64,000 bases of DNA from BOKV01 sp041739465 (GCA_041739465.1 JBGSNX010000041.1:1-64000), one strand, 5' to 3'. Shown: positions 43,514-52,482, counted from the stretch's first letter. The notes: a model not told the origin generated them from the sequence alone. Numbers and translations: made by a program.

Positions 43514-44598
43514 TGCACCTGCTCCATGCGGTCCAGCCATATCGAAAAGCCGACCGCTGGCACTGGTGCGGGTGCACCCAGCAAGGCAAGCAATTTGTCA
43601 TACCGGCCACCGCCAGCAACAGGTTTTGTGAGGCCCGGCACCGTGATCTCGTAGACAAGCCCGGTGTAATAATCGAGCGACCGCCCGAAAGCTGCGTCAT
43701 AGGTTACAACCGAAGGGTCAACGCCATGGGCGCGGATTTCATCCACCCGCGTGGTAAAGGCTTCAAGCACCGCCTCCATGCCGCCATCCAGCCTGCGCGC
43801 GAATTGCACCAAGCCTTCGCCTGCACGGTCGAGCGGCATGCGGATCGACAGGAAATCGCGCAGTTCGTTGATATGGCCCTGCGTCAGCCGGGCGTTGTCG
43901 AGAGCTGCCTGTTCCAGCATGCGTGCGGCAATCTCCGCCGGCGTGCGGCTGGCAGCGGCAAGGTAGCCATTGGCCTGCATTTGCGCTGCAATTGCATCGG
44001 AAAGGGCCGCCGCGTCTGCATGTTCCAAAGCTGTAGCAATTTCGGGCGCAAGGTCATTTGGCCGTTCACGCGGAGCGCCGAGCGAAGCCAGCAATGCTTC
44101 AACCTTGTGCGGCGAGCCGAATGAGCGGGCCAGTTTGCGCCGCCAGCCATTGGGCAAGCCCAGAGCGCGGATGACCGCCTCAAAAATCGACTGGTCGCCC
44201 AGGGTGACCTCAAACCGTGCACCGGGTGAAATCGCCTTGAGCATGGCCAACGCATCCGCCAAAGAGCGGGCGTCGGCTTTGGCAATGGCTGGTTCGCCTA
44301 TGTCCTCGATGCCGGCCTGCCGGAATTCTGTCGGCTCATCCTGCCGTTGGCGAAACACCGTGCCTTCATAGCCGTAGCGGGCCGGAGCGCCTTCGCCGGA
44401 CAGGTGCAACAGGCAGACCGGAATGGTGAATTCGGGGCGCAGGCACAGGTTTTCGCCGCGCGGTCCCTGGGTCAGGTAGATGCGGCGTCGCAGGTCTTCG
44501 CCTGCGGTATCAAGAAACGGGTCAGCAGGCTGCAACAGGCCGATCTGCGGCACGGTGCAATCTCGGGCGGAGAAGAAGGTGGCGAGGGGGGTCAACAT
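43510..44598 (-). CDS. hisZ: ATP phosphoribosyltransferase regulatory subunit
   Basis: A 362-residue HisRS paralogue that binds and activates short-form HisG. It resembles the catalytic core of HisRS (motif-2-like LRPEFTIPVCLLHLSG) but is not an aminoacyl-tRNA synthetase. The HisRS-type block SLDYYTGLVYE is present. The start is the ATG at 44598 (MLTPLATF); the frame runs on to 44715 but there it only translates the palindromic repeat, so that extension is rejected. Coupled to hisG. Confidence 0.95.
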   Translation of the reverse strand: MLTPLATFFSARDCTVPQIGLLQPADPFLDTAGEDLRRRIYLTQGPRGENLCLRPEFTIPVCLLHLSGEGAPARYGYEGTVFRQRQDEPTEFRQAGIEDIGEPAIAKADARSLADALAMLKAISPGARFEVTLGDQSIFEAVIRALGLPNGWRRKLARSFGSPHKVEALLASLGAPRERPNDLAPEIATALEHADAAALSDAIAAQMQANGYLAAASRTPAEIAARMLEQAALDNARLTQGHINELRDFLSIRMPLDRAGEGLVQFARRLDGGMEAVLEAFTTRVDEIRAHGVDPSVVTYDAAFGRSLDYYTGLVYEITVPGLTKPVAGGGRYDKLLALLGAPAPVPAVGFSIWLDRMEQVQ

Positions 44599-44607
44599 GC
44601 CGCTTCG

Positions 44608-44727
44608 CCCCTCTCCCCCCTTGCGGGGGAGATGTCCGCACAGCGGACAGAGGGGGGTGATCCCTTTTGCCCGCCAACCCCCCTCTGTCGCCTGAAGGCG
44701 ACATCTCCCCCGCAAGGGGGGAGAGGG
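44608..44727. repeat. RIME-like intergenic palindrome
   Basis: Two 51-bp arms, 44608-44658 and 44677-44727, are inverted copies of each other except at their inner hairpin tips, with 18 bp between. Each arm contains a smaller hairpin: GTCCGC-aca-GCGGAC (left) and GTCGCCTgaAGGCGAC (right). The composition (runs of C/G, GGGGGAGATGTC) matches the rhizobial intergenic mosaic elements (RIME) known from Rhizobium and Sinorhizobium. It sits between the hisS stop and the hisZ start. Confidence 0.82.
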
Positions 44728-44742
44728 AAGAGCAGAGCCACC

Positions 44743-46272
44743 CTATTCATCTTCCGACCGGGCCAGCATTTCGCGCACTTTTGCCACCAGTTCCGACTGC
44801 GGAACGGTGACCTGCGCAACGCGGGCGGCGCGCCATTCGGCATTGGAGGCGATGGCTTCGGCCTGGCGCTTGCCCTCGATCAGATCCTTGATCACGATCT
44901 CGCCCGCGTCACGCTCGGACGAGCCCTGGATGACCGCCAACGGACAACCGCGCCGGTCGGCATATTTGAGCTGCTTGCCGAAATCCTTCGGATTGCCCTG
45001 GTACATTTCGGCCCTTATACCGGCGTTGCGCAGGTCCTGCGTCATCTTCTGGTAGCGACCAAGGCTTTCGGTGTCGCGGTCCATCACGGTAACCAGCACC
45101 GGTTGCACAATTTCCGAACCGCCCAGTTTGCCAAGGTTCTTGAGCGCCGTCATCAGCCGCGAGACGCCAATGGAAAAACCGGTTGCCGGTACGTCCTGGC
45201 CGGTGAAACGCTTGACGAGACCGTCATAGCGCCCGCCGCCAGCCACCGAGCCGAAGCGGACGATCTCGCCCTTATCGTTCGGCACCTCGAAGAGGAGTTC
45301 GCATTCGAAGACGGGGCCGGTGTAATATTCGAGGCCACGGACGACTGAGAGATCAATCAAGATTCTGTTTGGCGCATACCCTGCAGACCTAACAAGGCCC
45401 TCTATCGACAATAATTCATCGATTCCATTGATGTAAGTATCGTTTTGCTTGTTTCCGCCGAGCACACCTCGAAACGGTAACATCATCTCATTTCTGATCA
45501 TTTCTGATGAAACGAGGTCTTTCATCGAGGGGTTCGCAAACAGGCTACACACAAAATCGATATAAATTTGCTTAAGTCCCGCACCCTTCGTAAAGTCGCC
45601 GCTCTCGTCCTTGCGGCCAGCGCCGAGCAACAGCCGCACCCCGTCGACGCCAAATTTGTCGAGCTTGTCGATGGCGCGCAGCACGGCAAGTTTCTGGCCG
45701 TCGTCGGTGACGCCAATCGCTTCCATCACGCCGTCGAGTACCTTGCGGTTGTTGACGCGAACCACATAGTCGCCGCGCTTGATGCCCAGCGCTTCCATGG
45801 TGTCGGCCATCATCATGCACATTTCGGCATCGGCCTGGACGCCGGGCGCGCCAACCGAATCAGCGTCAAACTGCATGAACTGGCGAAAGCGGCCCGGACC
45901 CGGCTTCTCGTTGCGAAACACCCAACCGGCACGATAGGTGCGGTAGGGCAGCGAAATCTCGTTGATGTTTTCGGCGACATGGCGGGCGAGCGGCGCGGTG
46001 AGATCGTAGCGCAAGCTCACCCATTGCTCGTCATCATCCTGCAGCGAAAACACGCCCTCGTTTGGCCGGTCGCTGTCGGGCAGGAACTTGCCGAGCGCAT
46101 CGGTGTATTCAAACATCGGGGTTTCGACCGGATCAAATCCGTAGCGCTCATAGACCTCGCGGATTTTTGTCACCATGGCATCGGTGGCGCGAATGTCGGC
46201 GGGCGAACGGTCGGCAAAGCCGCGCGGCAGGCGCGCCTTCAGCTTGTTCGGCTTCTTTTTGGATTCGGACAT
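44743..46272 (-). CDS. hisS: Histidine-tRNA ligase
   Basis: Class II aminoacyl-tRNA synthetase for tRNA-His, 509 residues. Motif 2 appears as TYRAGWVFRNEKPGPGRFRQF, shortened here to its core RNEKPGPGRFRQF (about 116), and the HisA motif as RGLEYYTGP (about 313). Motif 3 is FSIGVSRLM. The C-terminal anticodon-binding domain follows. The codons about 227-310 (45343-45592), covering the insertion domain up to the HisA motif, are AT-rich with AGA, AGG, ATA and TTA codons, unlike the rest. It leads the hisS-hisZ-hisG unit. Confidence 0.97.
   Translation of the reverse strand: MSESKKKPNKLKARLPRGFADRSPADIRATDAMVTKIREVYERYGFDPVETPMFEYTDALGKFLPDSDRPNEGVFSLQDDDEQWVSLRYDLTAPLARHVAENINEISLPYRTYRAGWVFRNEKPGPGRFRQFMQFDADSVGAPGVQADAEMCMMMADTMEALGIKRGDYVVRVNNRKVLDGVMEAIGVTDDGQKLAVLRAIDKLDKFGVDGVRLLLGAGRKDESGDFTKGAGLKQIYIDFVCSLFANPSMKDLVSSEMIRNEMMLPFRGVLGGNKQNDTYINGIDELLSIEGLVRSAGYAPNRILIDLSVVRGLEYYTGPVFECELLFEVPNDKGEIVRFGSVAGGGRYDGLVKRFTGQDVPATGFSIGVSRLMTALKNLGKLGGSEIVQPVLVTVMDRDTESLGRYQKMTQDLRNAGIRAEMYQGNPKDFGKQLKYADRRGCPLAVIQGSSERDAGEIVIKDLIEGKRQAEAIASNAEWRAARVAQVTVPQSELVAKVREMLARSEDE
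45343..45592 (-). other. AT-rich, rare-codon tract inside hisS
   Basis: Counted G+C is 28/60 (45361-45420), 27/60 (45421-45480), 25/60 (45481-45540) and 27/60 (45541-45600), against 39/60 in the flank 45661-45720. On the coding strand the tract uses TTA, ATA, AGG and AGA codons in close succession. It encodes the HisRS insertion domain, which touches the tRNA acceptor arm. The frame is continuous. Confidence 0.7.
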
Positions 46273-46353
46273 GTTGCGCCTGCGAAGGATTTTGCACTGA
46301 CGCTGGCAATAGCCGATGCCTCGTGGCGCGGCAAGGGAATGTGACCGACCGCC

Positions 46354-47124
46354 CTAAAGCAAAGCGCGGGCGGCCTGATACCCGGCAATGGCGACGATCA
46401 GCACGCCTACAGCGCGCAGCAGCAGGTTTTCGCGAATGTTGCGGACCAGAAACCCGGCCATTGGTGCTGCAAACAGCCCGCCAATAATGAGGCCTGCGAC
46501 CGCCGGGCCAAGCACTTGCAGCCCGCCGCCGTCTTCCCAATGCCCGGTCAGCAAGGCTGTGAGGAAGCTGAGCGATACCGCAAGCGTAATGAGAAACTCC
46601 GCCGCATTGACCGTGCCAATGACATAGCGTGGCGCGCCTCCCGCGCCGAGCAGGCCGGTAGTGACGATCGCACCCCAGCCGCCACCGCCTGCGGCATCGA
46701 GAAATCCGCCGACCGCACCCAGGGGCGCAACCATGGCTGCGGATATCTGTTTTTTCGGCAGTTTACGGAACGAGCGGAAAATCAGCCAGGCCCCGATCAG
46801 CGCCAGATATGCGGTCACGAATGGCCGCATCGTGCTCGCATCAATGGATGTGAGCACATAGGCGCCGAGGCAGCCGCCCAGAATGCCGAACGGGGCGAGC
46901 CTTGCCATCAGCCGCCAGTCGATGTTGCGGTAATAATGGTGCGAAGCGCCCGCCGCACCGGTGGTGAAAACCTCAGCTACATGAACGGCAGCGGATGCAT
47001 GGGCAGGTGAAACCCCGGTCGAAATCAGCACCGTCGACGAGATGACGCCATAGGCCATGCCCAACGCACCATCCACGGCCTGGGCGACAAAACCAACCAG
47101 CAGGAACAATAGAAACTCGGTCAT
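46354..47124 (-). CDS. TauE/SafE-family anion exporter
   Basis: A 256-residue membrane protein with about eight helices and the TauE/SafE fold (sulfite or organosulfonate export). The opening LLVGFVAQAVDGALGMAYG and a second copy-like GGFLDAAGGGGWG (about 133) are the paired family motifs. The ATG at 47124 has GGAGG 6 bp upstream; the frame is open to 47295 without a better start. The substrate is not assigned. It stands alone, 81 bp after hisS. Confidence 0.92.
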   Translation of the reverse strand: MTEFLLFLLVGFVAQAVDGALGMAYGVISSTVLISTGVSPAHASAAVHVAEVFTTGAAGASHHYYRNIDWRLMARLAPFGILGGCLGAYVLTSIDASTMRPFVTAYLALIGAWLIFRSFRKLPKKQISAAMVAPLGAVGGFLDAAGGGGWGAIVTTGLLGAGGAPRYVIGTVNAAEFLITLAVSLSFLTALLTGHWEDGGGLQVLGPAVAGLIIGGLFAAPMAGFLVRNIRENLLLRAVGVLIVAIAGYQAARALL

Positions 47125-47313
47125 GGCAACCTCCGGTGATTTCCGACGGCAAAGCCTATTGGACCGACGCCATTGTGCAACGCAACATGGTTCCCCGTAT
47201 GTACCGGAGCGGGAAAAACGATTCCGCAATCCGTTGCGCTGCGAGCAAAATGAGACCGCGGGCCCAGCATAAGCCGGGCAACGGGCCAAGGGCAAAGCGT
47301 GGATTTTGAGGGG

Positions 47314-47658
47314 TCAGCGGGCGCGCTTGCGCAAATGATAGGTGAAAGCCAGCGCCACGCAGTGCCGAAGCTCGTTTTCCGGCAATTTTTCGTTGGCGCG
47401 AAGCACGATTGCCCTGTTGCCTTCGAAGGTCAGCACATCGGCATAGATTTCGCGGAACTCATCCACCAGGCCGGTGTGGCAAATGAACATCAGCGCCATG
47501 TCGCCGCCAGCACGGTTTTCGAGGCGGACCGAACTGCCGATTTTCGGTTTTTCCGGCGTGAAACTGGGATTTCCCCATTTGACGGTTTCGGCGATGGCGC
47601 CAACGCCCCGGGTTTCTTCCGCCGCCATGGCGATCAATGCGCGCAGCCTATTTTCCAT
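47314..47658 (-). CDS. DUF1801 domain protein
   Basis: A 114-residue protein of the DUF1801 (YdhG/SufT-like, iron-chaperone-like fold) group. Typical blocks are AETVKWGNPSFT (about 24) and a Leu-Arg-rich C-terminus. Its ATG at 47658 lies 11 bp inside the end of tag, so it is translationally coupled to that gene. Function unknown; the frame is open to 47829 only because it overlaps tag. Confidence 0.82.
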   Translation of the reverse strand: MENRLRALIAMAAEETRGVGAIAETVKWGNPSFTPEKPKIGSSVRLENRAGGDMALMFICHTGLVDEFREIYADVLTFEGNRAIVLRANEKLPENELRHCVALAFTYHLRKRAR

Positions 47659-48316
47659 CGGACTTCGCCGAAGGTGGGTGGAACCGCTTGCGCTCCAATA
47701 TTGCCTGTTCGCGGCAATAACATTCTTCCATGTGGTCGTTGACCATTCCCATGGCCTGCATGAAAGCATAGCAGGTGGTGGGTCCGACAAACGACCAGCC
47801 GCGCTTTCGCAAATCCTTCGACAACGCAATTGAAGCAGGACTGGTCGGATTGGCCATCGCCCATGCCCAGGTCAACTTTGCTGGCCGCTCGGCAGCAGGT
47901 GGCTCAAATGACCAGAAATAGTCGACAAGCGAGCCTTTTTCCTTGACCAGTTCAAGGGCGCGGTTCGCATTGTTGATGGTGGAAACGATCTTGCCGCGAT
48001 GGCGGACGATGCCGGCATCAAGCAGCAGGCGTTCGACATCGTCCTGCCCCATCGCGGCAACTTTGGTGATGTCAAAATCATGAAAGGCGGCGCGGAAGTT
48101 CTCGCGCTTTCGCAGGATTGTCAGCCAGGAGAGGCCGGACTGGAACCCTTCAAGGCAGATTTTCTCAAACAGGCGCGTGTCGTTCTGGACCGGCCTGCCC
48201 CATTCCTCATCATGGTAGGCTTCGTAGAGGGGCAAGCCGCCATGCCAGGCGCACCGGATGCGCCCATCCGTGCCGAGCATCGTGCCGCGGGGCAATTCTT
48301 TGTGTTCACCTTCCAT
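47648..48316 (-). CDS. tag: 3-methyladenine DNA glycosylase I
   Basis: Removes N3-methyladenine from alkylated DNA in base excision repair. The 222-residue protein has the zinc site (Cys in RIRCAWHGG, paired with His and Cys near the C-terminus in HMEECYCRE) and the signature YHDEEWGRPV. Conserved GLSWLTILRKRENFR forms the HhH region. I start it at the ATG at 48316, with AAGGA 8 bp upstream; other ATGs exist at 48280 and 48352. It overlaps the DUF1801 gene by 11 bp. Confidence 0.93.
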   Translation of the reverse strand: MEGEHKELPRGTMLGTDGRIRCAWHGGLPLYEAYHDEEWGRPVQNDTRLFEKICLEGFQSGLSWLTILRKRENFRAAFHDFDITKVAAMGQDDVERLLLDAGIVRHRGKIVSTINNANRALELVKEKGSLVDYFWSFEPPAAERPAKLTWAWAMANPTSPASIALSKDLRKRGWSFVGPTTCYAFMQAMGMVNDHMEECYCREQAILERKRFHPPSAKSDGK

Positions 48317-48415
48317 ACCTGCCATCCTTGCAAAAAAGCTGAAGCTTTCCAAATCTTGATCAATCGGCTTTATTGCCGGAAGGAATCAGCAAGACGAAGG
48401 CCATTTGCCCGCCCC

Positions 48416-49132
48416 ATGACATATTCCGGATTTTTCAGACAATGGAAGCAAGCATTGCTTGCGCTGTCGATATTGTTGACAGCTCCTGCCGCGCGTGCCG
48501 CCAGCGATGCTGAAATCATTCGCGGCTTCAACCTGACTGTGTTCGGGGCGGAATACTCGCCGTTCGGCCTGCAATCCAATTATGTGCGCAAATTCAACGG
48601 AACGGTTCGATTCTACATCGACAACCGGGCGAAAAGGAACCGCACTGGTGAAATCCGGGCATTCATCCAGTCGTTGAACGGGCTGGTAGGCGGGCTGTCA
48701 ACGCAGGTGGTGTCATCGCCGCAACGGGCAAATTTCATCGTTTATGTGGTAGATCGCAAGGATTATGTGGCGACGGTTCGGTCCGATGTTTATGGCCGAT
48801 CCACTGCCAGCACGCCGGGAAAATGTCTGGTGCGCTCGGTGTTTTCGACATCTGGCATCAAGCGTTCAGATGCTGTGGTCGTTTCGGATGAGGGAGAAGC
48901 GCTTTTCAACCGCTGCAAAACCGAAGAAATCCTGCAGGGGCTTGGTCCGCTCAACGAACATCCTTCGCTTACCGAAAGCATGTTCAACGACCGCACCCGC
49001 CACACATCATTCACCCGTTTTGACCGGTTGATCCTCAACATGTTGTACGACCGCCGGATCAAGAACGGCGACACCTTGCAATCGGTGCAGGAACTTCTTC
49101 CAGCTGTGTTGCGCGACGCAAAACGGCGTTAA
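48416..49132 (+). CDS. DUF2927 secreted protein
   Basis: A 238-residue protein of the DUF2927 family, alphaproteobacterial and of unknown function. A signal peptide (hydrophobic 13-24, cleavage likely after ARA about 28) suggests export. Conserved blocks include RFYIDNRAKRNRTGEIRAF, VVSDEGEALFNRCKTEEI and the stretch LGPLNEHPSL followed by TRFDRLILNMLYD. The predicted fold resembles zinc-protease-like domains but I see no HExxH. It starts at the ATG at 48416, divergent from tag. Confidence 0.85.
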   Translation: MTYSGFFRQWKQALLALSILLTAPAARAASDAEIIRGFNLTVFGAEYSPFGLQSNYVRKFNGTVRFYIDNRAKRNRTGEIRAFIQSLNGLVGGLSTQVVSSPQRANFIVYVVDRKDYVATVRSDVYGRSTASTPGKCLVRSVFSTSGIKRSDAVVVSDEGEALFNRCKTEEILQGLGPLNEHPSLTESMFNDRTRHTSFTRFDRLILNMLYDRRIKNGDTLQSVQELLPAVLRDAKRR

Positions 49133-49306
49133 TCATTCGCTAACCATTTGTGGCAACCGGACAGTTACCATGTTGCGAAGTGGTGCCCATAGTTACTGGC
49201 GCGTTCACCATTTTCTTTCACCTGTTGCGACATGCTTTATGCGTGATTAATCGCGTTCATGCGCCATCCTCAAGGCGCGGCGCCGACGTTTTGTAAGGTG
49301 TACGTC

Positions 49307-50119
49307 ATGAACAAGACCGCATTGATGCTTTGCGGCATTGCCGCATTCACCCTCATTCCAACTGCGGATGCAACTGCGCAGAGCGGGCAGAGATACCGCA
49401 CCCCAGGGGCCGTGGTGCTGTCGCCAGACCTTACCGATCCATGGGTTTTGCAATTGTCACGCAAGCCGACACGCAATGGCCGGTATGCGGTTGAAACCTC
49501 GACAATTCACGTTCCAATCCGCCCTGCCCGCCGCCAGGCCTACAATCTGAGCACGGTCACGCCGCTGCAGGCAGACCCGGTGCGCCGCAATCTGAAGAGC
49601 GCCAGCCAACCATTGCCTGCCAGTGTGCCCCAGTCGGAACAAACCCGTCCGGAGCGGGAGTTCGATCCAAAATTCGAGATGCAAATTGTCGATTATGGCG
49701 GCGAGCACGCGCCCGGAACGGTGATCATCGATACCGAAGAGCGGTTCTTGTATCTGGTGGAATCAGGTGGAACTGCCCGCAGGTACGGCGTTGGCGTGGG
49801 CAAGCCGGGATTTGAGTGGGCCGGCCAGCACAAGGTTACCCGCAAGGCGGAGTGGCCGGGCTGGACACCGCCACCCGAAATGATTGCCCGCGAAAAGGCC
49901 AAGGGCAAGATCCTGCCTGCACACATGAAAGGCGGCCCGGAAAATCCGCTCGGTGCGCGGGCCATGTACCTTGGCAGCTCGCTCTATCGCATTCACGGCA
50001 CCAACCAGCCGTGGTCAATTGGCAAGGCGGTATCTTCGGGATGCATCCGCATGCGCAATGAGGATGTCATGGACCTTTACGAGCGCGTGGGTGTCGGCAC
50101 CAGGGTCATCGTATCCTGA
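49307..50119 (+). CDS. L,D-transpeptidase (YkuD/ErfK family)
   Basis: A 270-residue periplasmic enzyme that cross-links peptidoglycan or attaches proteins to it. A signal peptide (about 1-24, cleavage after ATA) is followed by a proline-rich linker and the YkuD domain (about 130-270). The catalytic motif HGTNQPWSIG plus SSGCIRM (Cys246) is intact. TAAGG lies 8 bp before the ATG. It is followed by a terminator and by a second, shorter L,D-transpeptidase gene. Confidence 0.93.
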   Translation: MNKTALMLCGIAAFTLIPTADATAQSGQRYRTPGAVVLSPDLTDPWVLQLSRKPTRNGRYAVETSTIHVPIRPARRQAYNLSTVTPLQADPVRRNLKSASQPLPASVPQSEQTRPEREFDPKFEMQIVDYGGEHAPGTVIIDTEERFLYLVESGGTARRYGVGVGKPGFEWAGQHKVTRKAEWPGWTPPPEMIAREKAKGKILPAHMKGGPENPLGARAMYLGSSLYRIHGTNQPWSIGKAVSSGCIRMRNEDVMDLYERVGVGTRVIVS

Positions 50120-50142
50120 AAAGGCCGCTTGGCTGATACCCC

Positions 50143-50181
50143 AGCACGGGCTGCAAAGGGCTGCGGCCTGTGCTTTTTTTT
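50143..50181 (+). terminator. Terminator after the first L,D-transpeptidase gene
   Basis: AGCACGGGC (50143-50151) pairs with GCCTGTGCT (50166-50174), allowing one G-U pair, followed by a run of eight T residues. Confidence 0.7.
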
Positions 50182-50329
50182 CCACAACAAGGCCAAAAAT
50201 GGCTACCTGACGTTTATGTGAGGGCCGCCAAGCCTTGCCTCACGGAAAACTTGACCGTAGCATCTCCCCACAGTTTGCGTGGTGCGTGTGCGTATGTTCG
50301 CAAGCACCCACAACCAAAGGGAAGAACCG

Positions 50330-51031
50330 ATGTTTTCAAGAACCGCGATTGCAATGGCATTCATTGCCGGAGCCACGGTAGCAGCCATTCTGCCATTTGC
50401 GAGCGAAGCGCGTGCAGAACGCGTTTTCAACGTAGCCGAACAGCGCTGGGAAGAAGTAGACTTGACCCGCCGTCAGGCAATGCGCGGCGTTCCGGCGAAA
50501 TTCACCCGCCGCAGCGTGCTTGTGGCAACCAAGGAAGCCCCCGGCACCATCGTTATCGATACCAACAACAAGTTCCTCTACCACATCACCGGACCCGGCT
50601 CTGCAACCCGCTACGGCGTGGGTGTTGGCCGTGAAGGCTTTGGTTGGAGCGGTGTAGTGAGCATCGGTGCAAAGAAGGAATGGCCGACATGGACGCCGCC
50701 TGCAGAAATGCGCGCGCGTGAACGTGCCCAGGGCCGCATCCTGCCGGTCAGCATGAAGGGCGGACCGGAAAACCCGCTCGGCGCACGGGCCATGTATCTC
50801 TACAAGGGCGGTCAGGACACCATCTACCGCATTCACGGCACCAACCAGCCATGGTCAATCGGCCTCAACCTCTCATCGGGTTGCATCCGCATGATGAACA
50901 AGGATGTTGAGCATCTTTATTCAAAGGCGGGTGTTGGCACCAAGGTAATTGTTGTCGGACCTGGCGAGAATGCCAGCAGGTATGTCGCAGAAGGCCTTGG
51001 CGGAGCACTTGGCGCAATATTCGGCGGCTGA
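50330..51031 (+). CDS. L,D-transpeptidase (YkuD/ErfK family)
   Basis: A 233-residue paralogue of the preceding gene with the same HGTNQPWSIG and SSGCIRM motif (Cys185) and an N-terminal signal peptide (cleavage likely after ARA about 27). It lacks the long linker of its neighbour and has a C-terminal Gly/Ala tail (YVAEGLGGALGAIFGG). AAAGGGAAG precedes the ATG. It has a terminator of its own. The two copies probably arose by duplication and may differ in acceptor. Confidence 0.93.
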   Translation: MFSRTAIAMAFIAGATVAAILPFASEARAERVFNVAEQRWEEVDLTRRQAMRGVPAKFTRRSVLVATKEAPGTIVIDTNNKFLYHITGPGSATRYGVGVGREGFGWSGVVSIGAKKEWPTWTPPAEMRARERAQGRILPVSMKGGPENPLGARAMYLYKGGQDTIYRIHGTNQPWSIGLNLSSGCIRMMNKDVEHLYSKAGVGTKVIVVGPGENASRYVAEGLGGALGAIFGG

Positions 51032-51052
51032 ACGCGGAATTGAATACCAACA

Positions 51053-51080
51053 AAAAAGCCCGCCATTTGGCGGGCTTTTT
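51053..51080 (+). terminator. Bidirectional rho-independent terminator
   Basis: AAAAAGCCCGCC (51053-51064), an ATTT loop, and GGCGGGCTTTTT (51069-51080). With A and T runs on both sides it can end the L,D-transpeptidase transcript and, on the minus strand, the glcF transcript whose stop is at 51109. Confidence 0.9.
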
Positions 51081-51108
51081 CATGAGTTCCTTGGGCGCTA
51101 CGACGACA

Positions 51109-52419
51109 TCAAAGCCCGTTGGGCAGGTTCTGCGGTCGTTTTCCACCATGTGCCCAATTGAGAATTTCCACTGTGTGAATGATCGGTGTGCCAGTGCCTG
51201 AGGCAATCTGGGTGATGCAGCCGATGTTGCCCGCAGCAATCAGATCCGGCTTTGTGCGGGCAATGTTTGCCAGTTTGCGGGTCTTCAACTGGCCAGCGAT
51301 TTCCGATTGCAGGATGTTGTAGGTGCCCGCAGAACCGCAGCACAAATGCCCCTCCGGCACATCAAGTACCGTGAACCCGGCAGCTGCCAGCAGCCGTTTG
51401 GGCTGGTCCTTGATTTTCTGGCCATGCTGCATCGAGCAGGCCGAGTGATAGGCAAGGCGCATGCCCTTGCCGGCTCCAACCTTGGGCAGGTCCAGAGTGG
51501 TCAGATATTCTGTAATGTCCTTGGCAAGCGCGGAGATGCGTTTCGCTTTGGCGGAGTAAGCCGGATCAAGCCGCAGCATGTGGCCATAGTCCTTGACCGT
51601 GGTCCCGCATCCTGACGTGGTAATGATGATGGCATCCAGCCCACCCGTCTGTTCCACATTGATCCACGCATCGACATTGCGGCGGGCAGCAGCAAGCGCG
51701 TCTTCCTCGCGGCCCATGTGGTGCACCAGCGCACCGCAACAGCCTTCGCCCTGCGGAACCACAACTTCAACTCCAAGCCGCCCGAGCAATTCGACGGTCG
51801 CCTCGTTGATGCGCGGGTTGAGCACTGGCTGAGCGCAGCCGGACAGTATGGCCACCCTGCCCTTGCGCGCTCCCAGCGGCGCATGCGTGCCGGTAGCAGC
51901 AGCCCCGGTCGGGCTTGGCAATTGCGATGGGGCGAGCCTCAACATCGCGGCGGCAGGCTTGAATGCCGGAATTTTGTCCAGCAGACCGGCAAACGGCTTG
52001 CCCAACCGCGCAAAGCGGGTGGCAATCTGAAACCGCGCCGGATAGGGCAGGATTGCTGCCAGCAGCAGCCGCCAGAAACGGTCTACCAACGGGCGCTTAT
52101 AGGTCTTTTCAATGTGGGCGCGGGCGTGATCGACCAGATGCATATAATTGACGCCTGATGGGCAGGTTGTCATGCAGGCAAGGCAGGAGAGGCAGCGGTC
52201 TATGTGTTTCACGAAGCGGGCATCGGCCGGCTTGTCGTTTTCGAGCACATCCTTGATGAGATAGATGCGCCCGCGCGGGCTATCGAGTTCATCGCCCAGC
52301 GTCAGATAGGTCGGGCAGGTTGCGGTACAGAAGCCGCAATGCACGCATTTGCGCAAAATGGATTCAGCATGGGCGACATGCGGGTCGGCAAGCTGTTCGG
52401 GTGAAAAGACTGTCTGCAT
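51109..52419 (-). CDS. glcF: Glycolate oxidase iron-sulfur subunit
   Basis: Electron-transfer subunit of the membrane-associated glycolate oxidase, which converts glycolate to glyoxylate. The 436-residue protein has two 4Fe-4S motifs near the N-terminus (Cys25, 28, 31, 35 and Cys76, 79, 82, 86) and two CCG-type domains in the C-terminal half (GEGCCGALVHH and GHLCCGSAG). It is the last gene of the leftward glcDE-DUF4870-glcF run. Confidence 0.95.
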   Translation of the reverse strand: MQTVFSPEQLADPHVAHAESILRKCVHCGFCTATCPTYLTLGDELDSPRGRIYLIKDVLENDKPADARFVKHIDRCLSCLACMTTCPSGVNYMHLVDHARAHIEKTYKRPLVDRFWRLLLAAILPYPARFQIATRFARLGKPFAGLLDKIPAFKPAAAMLRLAPSQLPSPTGAAATGTHAPLGARKGRVAILSGCAQPVLNPRINEATVELLGRLGVEVVVPQGEGCCGALVHHMGREEDALAAARRNVDAWINVEQTGGLDAIIITTSGCGTTVKDYGHMLRLDPAYSAKAKRISALAKDITEYLTTLDLPKVGAGKGMRLAYHSACSMQHGQKIKDQPKRLLAAAGFTVLDVPEGHLCCGSAGTYNILQSEIAGQLKTRKLANIARTKPDLIAAGNIGCITQIASGTGTPIIHTVEILNWAHGGKRPQNLPNGL

Positions 52420-52482
52420 GTCAGGCTGCCCGCGCCGGGCTGCGAAAAAGCAGCCCGGATTGATTTTGCCAGGCGATCGAAA

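Noticed and set aside
44599..44715. N-terminal extension of hisZ
   Set aside because: The extra codons only translate the RIME-like palindrome; HisZ proteins begin near MLTPLATF.
49129..49143. CtrA-like TTAA-N7-CTAA at the end of the DUF2927 gene
   Set aside because: One mismatch and partly inside a coding region; too weak to list as a site, although the next gene is a cell-wall enzyme.
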